From NCBI RefSeq assembly GCF_014252455.1, contig NZ_CP060245.1, positions 279,190 to 343,189 on the forward strand: DNA of 64,000 nt, read 5' to 3'. Shown here one piece after another: positions 1 through 9,359 of this stretch. This DNA is from Blattabacterium cuenoti (GTDB taxonomy: Bacteria; Bacteroidota; Bacteroidia; Flavobacteriales; Blattabacteriaceae). Position 1 is the stretch's first letter, and each line of letters begins with the position of its first letter. The notes below the pieces were generated by a model. The model was not told the origin of the DNA and did not search any database. It saw only the letters and a program-made list of their open reading frames with translations. Position numbers and translations under genes: made by a program.

Positions 1-628
1 AATACCTGAAATACTTCATGGCCCTTTTTCACATGCTATTATTAAAAAAGCTATCAATAAAGGTATACTAGAAATTTATATTCATAATTTACGAAAATAT
101 GGTTTAGGACATCGTAAAAAAATTGATGATTATCCTTATGGGGGAGAGGGGGGGATGGTTCTTCGAATAGAGCCAGTATATCAATGTTTTCATCAACTAT
201 TTTCAGAAAGAGATTATGATGAAACAATATTTATGACTCCTGATGGAAAACTTTTTTCACAAAAATATGCGGAATATTTAACTGAAAAGAAAAATATTAT
301 AATTCTTTGTGGTCGTTATAAAGGAATTGATCAACGGATTAGAGATCACTTAATTACTCAAGAAATATCTATAGGTCCTTATGTTTTATCTGGTGGTGAA
401 TTAGCTTCCGCTGTAGTAGTAGAGTCTATTTCCAGATTGTTACCTGGTGTCCTAAATAATCCAGATTCTATGGAAACAGATTCTTTTCAAAGAAAAAACT
501 TGGCTGCTAATCCTATTTACACACGTCCCTTTATTTATAAAGGGTGGTCTGTCCCAAAAATTCTTTTATCCGGACATCATAAAAAAATAAAAGAATGGTT
601 ATATAAAAAATCTATAAAAAAAAAATAG
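1..628 (+). CDS. trmD: tRNA (guanine-N1-)-methyltransferase TrmD, 5' end outside window
   Basis: Makes m1G37 in tRNAs that read CNN-type codons, using SAM, which prevents +1 frameshifting in the cytoplasm. The reading frame is open from base 2, so the gene enters from the left; about 208 codons are visible and probably only a dozen or so N-terminal residues are missing. An ATG at 155 exists but is internal: the bases before it encode conserved TrmD sequence (PEILHGPFSHAI, then YGLGHRKKIDDYPYGGEGGM). The SPOUT-fold knot region is visible as ILCGRYKGIDQR and SIGPYVLSGGELA, followed by the LLPGVLNN segment. It converges with argH, with only two bases between the stop codons. Family assignment is secure. 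Confidence 0.95.
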   Translation, partial: IPEILHGPFSHAIIKKAINKGILEIYIHNLRKYGLGHRKKIDDYPYGGEGGMVLRIEPVYQCFHQLFSERDYDETIFMTPDGKLFSQKYAEYLTEKKNIIILCGRYKGIDQRIRDHLITQEISIGPYVLSGGELASAVVVESISRLLPGVLNNPDSMETDSFQRKNLAANPIYTRPFIYKGWSVPKILLSGHHKKIKEWLYKKSIKKK

Positions 629-630
629 TT

Positions 631-1980
631 TTATGTTTTTTTACCATAAATTAATCGTTCAATGACTTTTTTATTTTTTTCAAAATTAAATTTTTTTATC
701 AAAATTTTCATCATTTCCCTAAGATTATTATTACACAAATTCCCTATACTTCCTACATGAGAATAATTAACTTTCGTAAAAGGCTCAAAACATCCATTTT
801 GAATATTTACACCTACTTTTTTATAAGCTTCTCTAAATGAATATCCTTTTTTAACAAGTTGATGTACTACTTCTACACTGAATATGTATTGATACTTCTT
901 CTCTTTAAGAATATTTTTTCTTACTACGATATGATTAATCATATTTTTAAATATGAAAAAGCATTTTTTTAATTCATCGAAAACAGGTAAAAATCTTTCT
1001 TTAATAATTTGAAAATCTCTATGATATCCAGAACATAAATTAGATGTAATTAAAGAAATTTCATTGGGTAATGAAGTAATTCTATTACATTTAGCTCGTA
1101 TAAGTTCAAAAACATCTGGATTTTTTTTGTGAGGCATAATACTAGATCCAGTAGTCATATAATCAGGAAAACTAATAAAATTGAAATTTTGATTTAAATA
1201 TAAACAAATATCTTGGGCCATTTTACTCAAAGTTCTTGCTAAAGAAGCAAGTGCTTCTGTTACTATCCTTTCCATTTTCCCACGTCCCATTTGAGCATAT
1301 ATTACATTATAATTTAAATTTTCAAATCCTAATAATTCCGTTGTCATTTTACGATTTAAAGGAAAAGAAGATCCATACCCAGCGGCGGACCCTAAAGGAT
1401 TTTTATTTGTAATACGATAAGCAGTATGAATTAATAACATATCATCTATTAAACTTTCTGCATATGCAGAAAACCATAGTCCAAAAGAAGAGGGCATAGC
1501 AATTTGATAATGAGTATACCCAGGCATTAATATATTTTTATATTTTTCACTTAATTTTAATAATAAATCAAATAAAGAATAGACCATTAAAACAATTTCT
1601 TTCATTTTTGTCCGAATAAATAATTTTAAATCTACCAATATTTGATCATTTCTAGATCGACCACTATGAATTTTTTTTCCTACTTCTCCTAAACGATCTG
1701 TTAACAAAAATTCTATTTGAGAATGAATATCTTCTATTCCTTCATTTATTTTAAAATTATTAGTTAATATTTCGTGTATATAAATATTACGTAATTCTTT
1801 TATTAAAATTTCTAAATCCTTTTTATGTAATAATCCAACACTTTCTAACATAATGATATGAGCTATAGTCCCAATAACATCATGTGGTGCTAAAAGTAAA
1901 TCTAATTTCGAATCTTTTCCTGAAGTAAAATATTCTATTTCTTTATTATTATTATATATTTTTTTTTCCCAAATTTTCAC
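631..1980 (-). CDS. argH: Argininosuccinate lyase
   Basis: Last step of arginine synthesis: splits argininosuccinate into arginine and fumarate. The 449 residues match the family length. Visible signatures are HSGRSRNDQ near residue 106 and the fumarase/aspartase-family loop GSSIMPHKKNP near residues 277-287, which carries the catalytic serine. The start codon is GTG at 1980; no better ATG lies upstream. It sits about 44 kb from the main arginine operon of this window, so the final step of the pathway is genetically unlinked. It is divergent from gyrB and shares an 84-bp spacer with it. Confidence 0.95.
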   Translation of the reverse strand: MKIWEKKIYNNNKEIEYFTSGKDSKLDLLLAPHDVIGTIAHIIMLESVGLLHKKDLEILIKELRNIYIHEILTNNFKINEGIEDIHSQIEFLLTDRLGEVGKKIHSGRSRNDQILVDLKLFIRTKMKEIVLMVYSLFDLLLKLSEKYKNILMPGYTHYQIAMPSSFGLWFSAYAESLIDDMLLIHTAYRITNKNPLGSAAGYGSSFPLNRKMTTELLGFENLNYNVIYAQMGRGKMERIVTEALASLARTLSKMAQDICLYLNQNFNFISFPDYMTTGSSIMPHKKNPDVFELIRAKCNRITSLPNEISLITSNLCSGYHRDFQIIKERFLPVFDELKKCFFIFKNMINHIVVRKNILKEKKYQYIFSVEVVHQLVKKGYSFREAYKKVGVNIQNGCFEPFTKVNYSHVGSIGNLCNNNLREMMKILIKKFNFEKNKKVIERLIYGKKT

Positions 1981-2026
1981 GAATTCACATTTTTTAAATT
2001 TTTTCTATCTTTAATATAAAGAAAAC

Positions 2027-2055
2027 TATAAATTTTTATATATAAAAAATTTATA
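2027..2055. repeat. AT-only inverted repeat in the argH/gyrB divergent spacer
   Basis: The arms TATAAATTTTTATA (2027-2040) and TATAAAAAATTTATA (2041-2055) are reverse complements except for one extra A, with no spacer. The second arm ends ten bases before the gyrB ATG. It could form a leader hairpin in the gyrB mRNA or a cruciform under supercoiling. AT-only palindromes are common by chance in such AT-rich spacers, so any function is unproven. Confidence 0.35.
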
Positions 2056-2064
2056 ATATGAATT

Positions 2065-3996
2065 ATGAATAATAAAAAAACAGATTATACGGCAGATAGC
2101 ATACAATCTCTAGAAGGAATTGAACATATAAGAATGAGACCTTCGATGTATATTGGAGACAGAGGATCCAGAGGCTTACATCATTTAGTTTATGAAGTCA
2201 TAGATAATTCTGTAGATGAATCTTTAGCTGGGTATTGTAATAAAATATGGGTAACTATTCATAAAAATGGATTTATAACCGTCCTGGATAATGGGAGAGG
2301 CATTCCCATTGAAATTCATAAAAAAGAAGGAAAATCGGCTCTTGAAGTAGTGATGACTAAAATTGGAGCTGGTGGAAAATTTGACAAAAAATCCTATAAA
2401 GTATCTGGAGGATTACATGGTGTTGGAATCTCTTGTGTGAATGCCTTATCCATAAAACTTATAGTGACGGTTTATCGTAACGGAAAAGTTTATCAACAAG
2501 AATATTTTAAAGGAAAAGCTATAGATAATGTAAAATGTTTAGGAAAAACTCATAAGAAAGGAACCAAAATTCATTATTTAGCGGATCATTCTATTTTTAC
2601 TTCTATCACTTATAAATATGAAATATTGGCTAAACGGTTGCAAGAATTAGCTTTTCTAAATAAAGGATTGTGCTTATTTTTAAAAGACGAAAGAAATAAA
2701 GAGTTTCCTAAAAAAGAATATTTTTTTTCTAAAAATGGATTAAAAGAATATATTACTATTATAGATAAAAATAAAGAATTTTTAACAAAAAATATTCTTC
2801 TTATTGAAGAAAAAAAAGGAAATACCTTTTTAGAAGTGGCGATGCAATATAATACTTCTTTCAAAGAAAAAATTTATTCTTATGTTAATAATATTAATAC
2901 CTCTGAGGGAGGTACTCATCTTACTGGATTTAGAAGAGCTTTAACCAGAACATTAAAAAAATATGTAGAGGTCCCATTTTCTACTACTAAAGATAAAGTA
3001 GAATGTACGGGAGAGGATATCCGAGAAGGACTTACAGCCATAATATCTATAAGAGTAATGAATCCGCAATTTGAAGGACAAACTAAAACAAAATTAAGCA
3101 ATCATGAAATAGGAGGAATTGTAGATAAAATTGTTGGAGAAAGATTGAACAATTATCTAGAAGAATATCCTAATGATAGAAAAAAAATTATTTCTAAAAT
3201 TTTTTTAGCCGCTAAAGCACGTAAAGCTTCTAAAAAAGCTCGTGAATTAATACAAAAAAAAAATATTATATCCAATAGTATTTTACCTGGAAAATTAGCG
3301 GATTGCTCTTGTAATAATCCAGTAAATTGTGAAATTTATTTAGTAGAAGGAGATTCTGCAGGTGGTACGGCTAAACAAGGAAGAGATAGAAATTTTCAAG
3401 CTATCTTACCTTTAAGAGGTAAAATTCTTAATGTAGAAAAAGCTCTTACGTATAAAATATTTGAAAATGAAGAAATAAAAAATATATTTACTTCTTTAGG
3501 CGTTTCTATTTCTACTACAGAAGAAGAGAAAAAAAATTTAAATATTCAAAAACTTAGATATAATAAAATTATTATTATGACAGATGCGGATATAGATGGT
3601 AGTCATATTTCTACTTTAATTTTAACATTATTTTTTAGGTATATGAAACCATTAATAGAAAAAGGACACATTTATATTGCTACGCCTCCACTTTATTTAA
3701 TACGAAAAGGAAATTATTATCAATATGCTTGGAGTGATCAAGAAAGAGAAAAAATTATCCATAAAATAGGAGGAAGAAAAAATATCAATGTGCAACGTTA
3801 CAAAGGATTAGGAGAAATGAATGCAGAACAACTTTGGGAAACGACTATGAACCCCAAAAAAAGAACCTTACGTAGTGTTCATATAAATAACCTGGATGAA
3901 ACAGAGAAAATATTTTCCATATTAATGGGAGATGAAGTCCCACCACGTAGAGATTTCATAGAAAAACATGCTATTTATGCAAAAATTGATATTTAA
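2065..3996 (+). CDS. gyrB: DNA gyrase subunit B
   Basis: ATPase subunit of DNA gyrase, which introduces negative supercoils together with GyrA (not in window). The 643 residues match the short form of GyrB. The GHKL ATPase is marked by NSVDESLAGY near residue 50, LDNGRGIP and the SGGLHGVG lid near residue 114. The TOPRIM domain has EGDSAGGTA near residue 430 and DADIDGSH near residue 507. The C-terminal signature QRYKGLGEMN is present. The ATG at 2065 gives the expected flavobacterial N-terminus (YTADSIQSLEGIEHIRMRPSMYIG). uppP follows 31 bases downstream on the same strand. Confidence 0.97.
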   Translation: MNNKKTDYTADSIQSLEGIEHIRMRPSMYIGDRGSRGLHHLVYEVIDNSVDESLAGYCNKIWVTIHKNGFITVLDNGRGIPIEIHKKEGKSALEVVMTKIGAGGKFDKKSYKVSGGLHGVGISCVNALSIKLIVTVYRNGKVYQQEYFKGKAIDNVKCLGKTHKKGTKIHYLADHSIFTSITYKYEILAKRLQELAFLNKGLCLFLKDERNKEFPKKEYFFSKNGLKEYITIIDKNKEFLTKNILLIEEKKGNTFLEVAMQYNTSFKEKIYSYVNNINTSEGGTHLTGFRRALTRTLKKYVEVPFSTTKDKVECTGEDIREGLTAIISIRVMNPQFEGQTKTKLSNHEIGGIVDKIVGERLNNYLEEYPNDRKKIISKIFLAAKARKASKKARELIQKKNIISNSILPGKLADCSCNNPVNCEIYLVEGDSAGGTAKQGRDRNFQAILPLRGKILNVEKALTYKIFENEEIKNIFTSLGVSISTTEEEKKNLNIQKLRYNKIIIMTDADIDGSHISTLILTLFFRYMKPLIEKGHIYIATPPLYLIRKGNYYQYAWSDQEREKIIHKIGGRKNINVQRYKGLGEMNAEQLWETTMNPKKRTLRSVHINNLDETEKIFSILMGDEVPPRRDFIEKHAIYAKIDI

Positions 3997-4027
3997 TTTT
4001 TTTAATATATTATAAAAAAAATCATTA

Positions 4028-4876
4028 ATGAATTATACTCAATACATTCAATACATATTATTAGGTATTATTGAAGGTATTACAGAATTTTTTCCTATTT
4101 CTTCTACAGGACATATGATCCTTATAGCATCTATGATGGGTATATTAGAAAAAAAAATTACTAATTTATTTTTAATATCTGTTCAAATGGGAGCTGTTTT
4201 TTCGGTTGTTTTTTTTTATAGAAAAAAATTATTTTTTCAATCATGGGATTTTTATATAAAAATTTTAATAGCTAGTTTTCCTATAGGAATTTTTGGTTTT
4301 TTATTGAAAAATATCCCCAATTTTTTATACAATCCATTGATTGTCGCTATTTCTATTTTTATAGGAGGAATAGTCCTTTTACTAGTAGAAAATTATTATG
4401 TAAAAAATTTTTTTTATAAAAGTAATTGTATTACTTATTTTCAATCTTTTATCATTGGTATAAGCCAATGTCTAGCTATTATTCCAGGAATATCTAGAAG
4501 TGCTACTACTATAACTACTTGTATGCTACAAAATATTCATAGAATACATGCAATGGAATTTTCTTTTTTTTTATCTATCCCAGTGATTATCATGGCTACA
4601 TGTAAAAAATTATTTGATTATTATTTTAAATTAACTTATTTCAATTTTCCATTTAATTTTCGTCTATTTTTGATTTATCCAATAAAATCTAGAGAACTTT
4701 TTTTACAAGAAATAGGATTATTAATTATTGGAAATATAGTGGCTTTCATTACAGGAATAATATCTATTAAATATTTTATGTTTTTTCTAAAAAAAAATAA
4801 TTTTAAATTATTCGGATATTATAGAATGATTTTAGGACTTTTTTTTATATTTTTACATTACATAAAAAAAAGATGA
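4028..4876 (+). CDS. uppP: Undecaprenyl-diphosphatase UppP (BacA)
   Basis: Inner-membrane enzyme that dephosphorylates undecaprenyl diphosphate to recycle the lipid carrier for peptidoglycan synthesis. The 282 residues are strongly hydrophobic, with about eight predicted membrane segments. Both family signatures are present: EGITEFFPISSTGH near residues 15-28, with the catalytic glutamates, and IPGISRSATTI near residue 157. It may be co-transcribed with gyrB. Its retention, together with lysA for the meso-DAP route, suggests a cell wall is still made. It converges with rpsP. Confidence 0.95.
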   Translation: MNYTQYIQYILLGIIEGITEFFPISSTGHMILIASMMGILEKKITNLFLISVQMGAVFSVVFFYRKKLFFQSWDFYIKILIASFPIGIFGFLLKNIPNFLYNPLIVAISIFIGGIVLLLVENYYVKNFFYKSNCITYFQSFIIGISQCLAIIPGISRSATTITTCMLQNIHRIHAMEFSFFLSIPVIIMATCKKLFDYYFKLTYFNFPFNFRLFLIYPIKSRELFLQEIGLLIIGNIVAFITGIISIKYFMFFLKKNNFKLFGYYRMILGLFFIFLHYIKKR

Positions 4877-4891
4877 TTTTTTCCTGTTACG

Positions 4892-5239
4892 TTACTTACT
4901 ATCAGTCTTTTCTTTTTTTAACCATAAATCAAATTTATGATTTGCTACTTCATGGCTAAAAACACCCTTTTTAACTCCTTTTAATAAATGTTTTTTAAAT
5001 AAAACCCCATTTTTAGAAAAAATGGATCTTACCGTATCTGTAGGTTGTGCTCCTTTTATTAACCATGATACCGATTTTTGCATTTTTAATACGGTGTAAG
5101 GAGGATTCATATGAGGATTATAAGTTCCTAATTTTTCAATAAATTTTCCATCTCGTGGTGCACGAGAATCAGCTACTACTATATGATAAATAGGTCTATG
5201 TTTTTTCCCAATTCTTTTTAAACGTATTCTAACAGACAT
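4892..5239 (-). CDS. rpsP: 30S ribosomal protein S16
   Basis: Small-subunit ribosomal protein that helps assemble the 5' domain of 16S rRNA. The conserved N-terminus is [19 protein letters not shown], so the ATG at 5239 (115 residues) is preferred. A longer frame reaching 5263 would add eight residues, [12 protein letters not shown], that S16 proteins do not have. The C-terminal tail after the S16 core is lysine-rich, as in other Bacteroidota. Transcribed alone on the minus strand; its promoter must lie in the 143-bp spacer shared with tRNA-Gln. Confidence 0.95.
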   Translation of the reverse strand: MSVRIRLKRIGKKHRPIYHIVVADSRAPRDGKFIEKLGTYNPHMNPPYTVLKMQKSVSWLIKGAQPTDTVRSIFSKNGVLFKKHLLKGVKKGVFSHEVANHKFDLWLKKEKTDSK

Positions 5240-5333
5240 AATTTTTAATTTAAATTTAATCAAAATTATGCATATATTTTTTGATAAATGAAAAAATTAC
5301 TCTCATATCGGATAATATGAAAAAATAGTTTAA

Positions 5334-5347
5334 AATTAGATCTAATT
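5334..5347. repeat. 14-bp perfect palindrome upstream of tRNA-Gln
   Basis: AATTAGATCTAATT is a perfect palindrome in the rpsP/tRNA-Gln divergent spacer, 35 bases before the tRNA. It could be an operator, but chance is a real alternative at this base composition. Confidence 0.25.
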
Positions 5348-5382
5348 ATAATATAAAAAAAATGGTATATATTTACATTTTT

Positions 5383-5453
5383 AGACCCGTTGTGTAACGG
5401 TAGCACAGCAGATTTTGGTTCTGTAAGTTGGGGTTCGAGTCCCTACGGGTCTG
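5383..5453 (+). tRNA. tRNA-Gln (anticodon TTG)
   Basis: Cloverleaf visible by eye. The acceptor stem AGACCCG (5383-5389) pairs with CGGGTCT (5446-5452), and the discriminator base is G at 5453. The anticodon stem GCAGA/TCTGT encloses the loop TTTTGGT, which gives anticodon TTG. The T arm has loop TTCGAGT. No CCA is encoded. The downstream symporter gene starts 26 bases after the tRNA, so the two may share a transcript. Confidence 0.95.
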
Positions 5454-5479
5454 TTTCCGTATATGTTGAATTTTACAAA

Positions 5480-6871
5480 ATGAGTATTGGAATGAAAGTA
5501 AAAAAAGAAAAAATTTTACTACTAGCATTTTTAAGTGTTTTATCCTATGGATTGATTCACTTATCACAATCTTTTTTAGGATTGGATAAATTTACTCTTT
5601 GCTTATTCAGATATTTCGTTATATCTATTTTCATATTTTATGCTTTTATGAAAAAAGATTTAACCACTTGGATCTTGTTATCCATCATTATAGGAATAGA
5701 AGTAGGAATAGATCAACCAAAAATTGCTATAGAATTGAGATTTTTATCTCAAATATTTTTGAGGATGATTAAAACTATTATAGCTCCTATATTATTTTCC
5801 ACTTTAGTAGTAGGAATAGCGAGTCATTCTAACATTAAACAATTAGGGAGTATGGGATGGAAATCCTTACTTTATTTCGAAATAGTGACGACTTTAGCCT
5901 TATTTATTGGTCTAATTGCCATTAATATATCTCAAGCTGGAGTAGGAATTGTGATCCCTAAGGGAATAACGGAGCAACAATTACCAAAAGTAGAAAGCAA
6001 ATCTTGGCAAGAAATGATACTTCATGTTTTTCCAGAAAATTTTATTAAATCCATATATCATGGAGATGTATTACCTATTGTGGTATTTTCTGTCATATTT
6101 GGGATATCTATGGTTTTTTTGGATGAAAAAAAACGAAATCCGATATTGTTATTTGCAGAGAGTCTTTCAGAGATCATGTTTAAATTTACTAAAATTATTA
6201 TGTATTTTGCTCCTATAGGAATAGGATCCGCTATAGCTTATACTGTAGGACATATGGGGTTAGATATATTATATAATTTATTTCAATTATTATTGACGCT
6301 TTATATTGCTTTGATGATATTTTTGATAGTAGTTTTATTTCCTATTATTTTATATATAAAAGTTCCTTTAAAAGGATTCGTAAAAGCATTAACAGAACCC
6401 GTATCCTTAGCTTTTGCAACAACCAGTTCCGAATCAGCCTTACCTCTTCTTATGGAAAATTTAGAAAAATTAGGTGTTCCAAGAAAAATTATTGCTTTTG
6501 TGATTCCTACAGGTTATAGTTTTAACTTAGATGGAACAACTCTTTATTTATCTTTAGCTACTGTATTTGTAGCACAAGCATCTGGAATCCCTTTAAGCTT
6601 TAGTAAACAAATATTTATAGGGTTAACTTTAATTTTAACTAGTAAAGGTGTCGCTGGAGTTCCTAGAGCTTCTTTAGTGATTCTTCTAGCTACCGTAGCT
6701 ACTTTCGGATTACCGAATTGGCCTATTTTAGCTATTATAGGAATAGATGAATTAATGGATATGGCTCGTACTACCGTAAATGTTATAGGAAATGGATTAG
6801 CTAGTTGTGTAATTGCTCGTTCTGAAGGAGAATTAGACGATAAAAAAATGTTAAAATATATAAAAAAATAA
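5480..6871 (+). CDS. gltP: Sodium/proton:dicarboxylate (glutamate-type) symporter
   Basis: Member of the DAACS family (GltP/DctA/GltPh), which imports glutamate, aspartate or C4-dicarboxylates with Na+ or H+. About eight membrane helices are present. Family marks include FATTSSESALPLLMENLEKLG (serine-rich re-entrant hairpin 1), the substrate/sodium site GYSFNLDGTTLYLS, SKGVAGVPRAS (hairpin 2) and DELMDMARTTVNVIGNG. The start is set at the ATG at 5480 (463 residues), because a longer frame from 5390 runs through tRNA-Gln. A symporter for glutamate or aspartate would feed the arginine pathway and the aminotransferases in this window. The exact substrate cannot be read from sequence, so the symbol is provisional. 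Confidence 0.88.
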   Translation: MSIGMKVKKEKILLLAFLSVLSYGLIHLSQSFLGLDKFTLCLFRYFVISIFIFYAFMKKDLTTWILLSIIIGIEVGIDQPKIAIELRFLSQIFLRMIKTIIAPILFSTLVVGIASHSNIKQLGSMGWKSLLYFEIVTTLALFIGLIAINISQAGVGIVIPKGITEQQLPKVESKSWQEMILHVFPENFIKSIYHGDVLPIVVFSVIFGISMVFLDEKKRNPILLFAESLSEIMFKFTKIIMYFAPIGIGSAIAYTVGHMGLDILYNLFQLLLTLYIALMIFLIVVLFPIILYIKVPLKGFVKALTEPVSLAFATTSSESALPLLMENLEKLGVPRKIIAFVIPTGYSFNLDGTTLYLSLATVFVAQASGIPLSFSKQIFIGLTLILTSKGVAGVPRASLVILLATVATFGLPNWPILAIIGIDELMDMARTTVNVIGNGLASCVIARSEGELDDKKMLKYIKK

Positions 6872-6877
6872 ACATAT

Positions 6878-6899
6878 AACGAATAACATCGTTTTTTTT
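6878..6899 (+). terminator. Weak intrinsic terminator after the symporter gene
   Basis: The 5-bp stem AACGA/TCGTT with loop ATAACA is followed by a run of eight T (6892-6899). It lies between the symporter stop and the GTG start of mvaD, which begins at the next base. The stem is short, so partial read-through is likely. Confidence 0.35.
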
Positions 6900-7967
6900 G
6901 TGAAAATATTTGAAAAAAAGTTTTTTTTTAATACAAAAAAATATTCTATAATTTCAAATGGAGTAGTAACAAAAAAAAGTCCTTCCAATATAGCTTTGAT
7001 AAAATATTGGGGAAAGAAACAAAATAAAATTCAAATTCCATTGAATTCTTCTATGAGTTACACTCTAGGAGAGGTTTACACGGTAACTAGATTAAGTTTT
7101 TCTATGATAGAAAGAAAAAAAAGATCTATCAAACTTTTTTTTTCTGGAAAAGAAAAAAAAAGTTTTCTTCCAAAAATTTTAAAATTTTTTCATAGAATTT
7201 CATTTTATTGTTCTTATTTACAATATTTTAATTTTGTTATAGAAACTTATAATAATTTTCCACATAGTAGTGGTATAGCTTCTTCTGCTTCCTCCATGAG
7301 TGCTTTATCTTTATGTATCATGGAAATAGAAAAAAAGTTAGTTTCTTCTTTGAAAGAAGATTTTTTTTTAAAAAAAGCTTCTTTTTTATCCAGATTAGGA
7401 TCTGGAAGTGCCTGTAGATCTATATATCCTGGACTTGTAGTTTGGGGCTATCATAAATCTATAAAAAATAGTAATAATCTTTATGCTATCCCTTATCCTT
7501 ATAAAGTCCACCCCATTTTTACAAAAATATTAGATACTATTTTAGTCATAGATGAAACACCTAAAAAAATATTAAGTTCCACAGGACATCAATTCATGAG
7601 TAATAACCCTTATGCTAAGTCTAGATTAAAATGTGCTCATAAAAATATGAATAGACTTATATCCATATTAAAAATGGGAGATTTTAAAGAATTTGGAAAA
7701 TTAATAGAACATGAAGCTTTGACTCTTCATGCTATGATTATGACCTCTGATCCCTATTTTTTATGTATGAAACCCAATACAATTAACGTACTTTATAAAG
7801 TATGGGATTTTAGAAAACAAAGCAAAAAAAATCTCTATTTTACCTTAGATGCAGGTGCTAATGTTCATCTTTTATATCCTATTAAAGAAAAAAAATTCAT
7901 CTTAAAATGGATTTATAGTGAGTTATTTTCTTTTTGTAAAAAAATTATCGAAAGTTTTTGTCAATAA
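6900..7967 (+). CDS. mvaD: Diphosphomevalonate decarboxylase
   Basis: ATP-dependent decarboxylation of mevalonate diphosphate to isopentenyl diphosphate, the last step of the mevalonate route. GHMP-kinase-fold protein of 355 residues. SPSNIALIKYWGK near residues 28-40 is the family signature. PHSSGIASSASSMSALSL is the phosphate-binding region, and SRLGSGSACRSIYPGLVVWG is the decarboxylase-specific motif. The start is GTG at 6900, directly after a T run. A mevalonate enzyme rather than the MEP route agrees with a flavobacterial origin. The product would feed undecaprenyl phosphate and quinone synthesis. No other mevalonate gene is in the window. Confidence 0.93.
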   Translation: MKIFEKKFFFNTKKYSIISNGVVTKKSPSNIALIKYWGKKQNKIQIPLNSSMSYTLGEVYTVTRLSFSMIERKKRSIKLFFSGKEKKSFLPKILKFFHRISFYCSYLQYFNFVIETYNNFPHSSGIASSASSMSALSLCIMEIEKKLVSSLKEDFFLKKASFLSRLGSGSACRSIYPGLVVWGYHKSIKNSNNLYAIPYPYKVHPIFTKILDTILVIDETPKKILSSTGHQFMSNNPYAKSRLKCAHKNMNRLISILKMGDFKEFGKLIEHEALTLHAMIMTSDPYFLCMKPNTINVLYKVWDFRKQSKKNLYFTLDAGANVHLLYPIKEKKFILKWIYSELFSFCKKIIESFCQ

Positions 7968-8007
7968 ATGAATTGATTTATATATTTGGTATAATAAAAC
8001 ATATTAT

Positions 8008-8083
8008 GGTGGACGTAGCTCAGTTGGTTTAGAGCTTCAGATTGTGGTTCTGAGGGTCGCCGGTTCGAATCCGGTCGTCCACC
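8008..8083 (+). tRNA. tRNA-His (anticodon GTG)
   Basis: The acceptor stem GTGGACG (8009-8015) pairs with CGTCCAC (8076-8082). The extra G-1 at 8008 faces C73 at 8083, the identity feature of tRNA-His. The anticodon stem TCAGA/TCTGA encloses the loop TTGTGGT, giving GTG. The T loop TTCGAAT is present. It stands between mvaD and the convergent aminotransferase gene. Confidence 0.96.
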
Positions 8084-8113
8084 CATACTACATATAAAAT
8101 ATTCAATTATTTA

Positions 8114-9301
8114 TTATTTTAATACTTTTTTTATTCTTGTAAAGGCTTCTATAATTTGATCATCTTTGGATGAATAAGAAATACGTATACTTTCATTATC
8201 TCCAAAAGCACTTCCACTAACAATAGCTACTTGAGCTTTTTCAAGAAGAAAATTAGATAATTCATCCGAATTTTTAATAATTTTTCCATTGAATTTTTTT
8301 CCAAAAATATCTGAAACATTTGGAAAGACATAAAAAGCTCCGTTCGGTTTATTAAACTGAAATCCAGGGATTTCTTTCATCATATCTAAAACTAGATTTC
8401 TTCTTTTTTTAAATTCTTTGATCATATCTACAATTTTCGTTGGGGAAGCTAGTAATGCAGAAATAGCTGCACGTTGTGCTATAGAATTAGCACAAGAAGT
8501 GATTTGACCCTGTATTTTTTCACAAGCCTTAGAAATCCATTCTGTAGCACCAATATATCCAATTCTCCATCCAGTCATAGAAAAAGCTTTAGATAATCCA
8601 TTTAAAGTAATGACTTGATGATGAATATCAGAAAAAATAGCAATACTAGTATGTTTTTCTGCATAACAAATATGTTCATAAATTTCATCTGAAAGAATAA
8701 GTATTTTTGGATATTTTTTAAAAATTTTTACTAAATCTTCTAATTCTTGATAAGAATAAACACTCCCCGTAGGATTACATGGTGTGCTAAAAATAAATAA
8801 TTTGGTTTTATGAGTAATAACTTTTTCTAACTGTTTTGGATTAATTTTGAAATTTGTTTTCATATTGGTTGGTATAATCACAGGAATAGCTTCACACAAT
8901 TTTACCATTTGATAATAACTTACCCAATAGGGAGAGGGAATAATTACTTCATCATTTTTGTTTAAAACAGATAAAAAAACATTCATAATCGATTGTTTCC
9001 CCCCAGTAGAAACTACAATTTGAGATGGAGTATATTTCAACCCATTATCACGATAAAATTTTTTGCATATTATTTTTCTAAGTTCTAAATATCCGGATAC
9101 TGGAGTATAGTAATGATATCCTTCATCAATAGCTTTTTTTGCCGCATTTAAAATAAAATCCGGTGGATAAAAATTAGGTTCTCCTATACTCAAGTTAATA
9201 ATGTCGTATCCTTTATTTCTTAATTCTCTAGCTTTCTGAGACATATATAAAGTTTGAGAATAAGAAATATTTTGTAAACGGTGGGATAATCTATTTTTCA
9301 T
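8114..9301 (-). CDS. aspC: Class I/II pyridoxal-phosphate aminotransferase (aspartate-type)
   Basis: Fold-type I aminotransferase of 395 residues, most like the bacterial aspartate aminotransferase Ib group, which interconverts aspartate and glutamate with their keto acids. Visible are NLSIGEPNFYPPDFI near residue 35, the PLP-lysine segment LNGLSKAFSMTGWRIGY near residues 229-245, and CNPTGSVYS near residue 175. A C-terminal arginine in SIRISYS would bind the substrate carboxylate. It is divergent from rsmG with a very short spacer. A second, different aminotransferase sits in the aromatic operon, so this one probably handles aspartate/glutamate. The symbol is tentative because substrate range in this family is broad. 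Confidence 0.82.
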   Translation of the reverse strand: MKNRLSHRLQNISYSQTLYMSQKARELRNKGYDIINLSIGEPNFYPPDFILNAAKKAIDEGYHYYTPVSGYLELRKIICKKFYRDNGLKYTPSQIVVSTGGKQSIMNVFLSVLNKNDEVIIPSPYWVSYYQMVKLCEAIPVIIPTNMKTNFKINPKQLEKVITHKTKLFIFSTPCNPTGSVYSYQELEDLVKIFKKYPKILILSDEIYEHICYAEKHTSIAIFSDIHHQVITLNGLSKAFSMTGWRIGYIGATEWISKACEKIQGQITSCANSIAQRAAISALLASPTKIVDMIKEFKKRRNLVLDMMKEIPGFQFNKPNGAFYVFPNVSDIFGKKFNGKIIKNSDELSNFLLEKAQVAIVSGSAFGDNESIRISYSSKDDQIIEAFTRIKKVLK

Positions 9302-9359
9302 AGATAGAAAATTTGAAATGATTACAAATCTAAATAAATTTGATTATAAATTTATGAAT

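Noticed and set aside
145..160. G-rich run in trmD as a second contingency tract
   Set aside because: It encodes the conserved YGGEGGM motif and is interrupted, so protein conservation explains it.
5390..5479. N-terminal extension of the dicarboxylate symporter frame
   Set aside because: These codons translate tRNA-Gln; the real start is the ATG at 5480.
8114..9301. Assignment of this aminotransferase as the aromatic enzyme
   Set aside because: A different aminotransferase lies inside the Phe/Tyr operon; this one resembles aspartate aminotransferases more.
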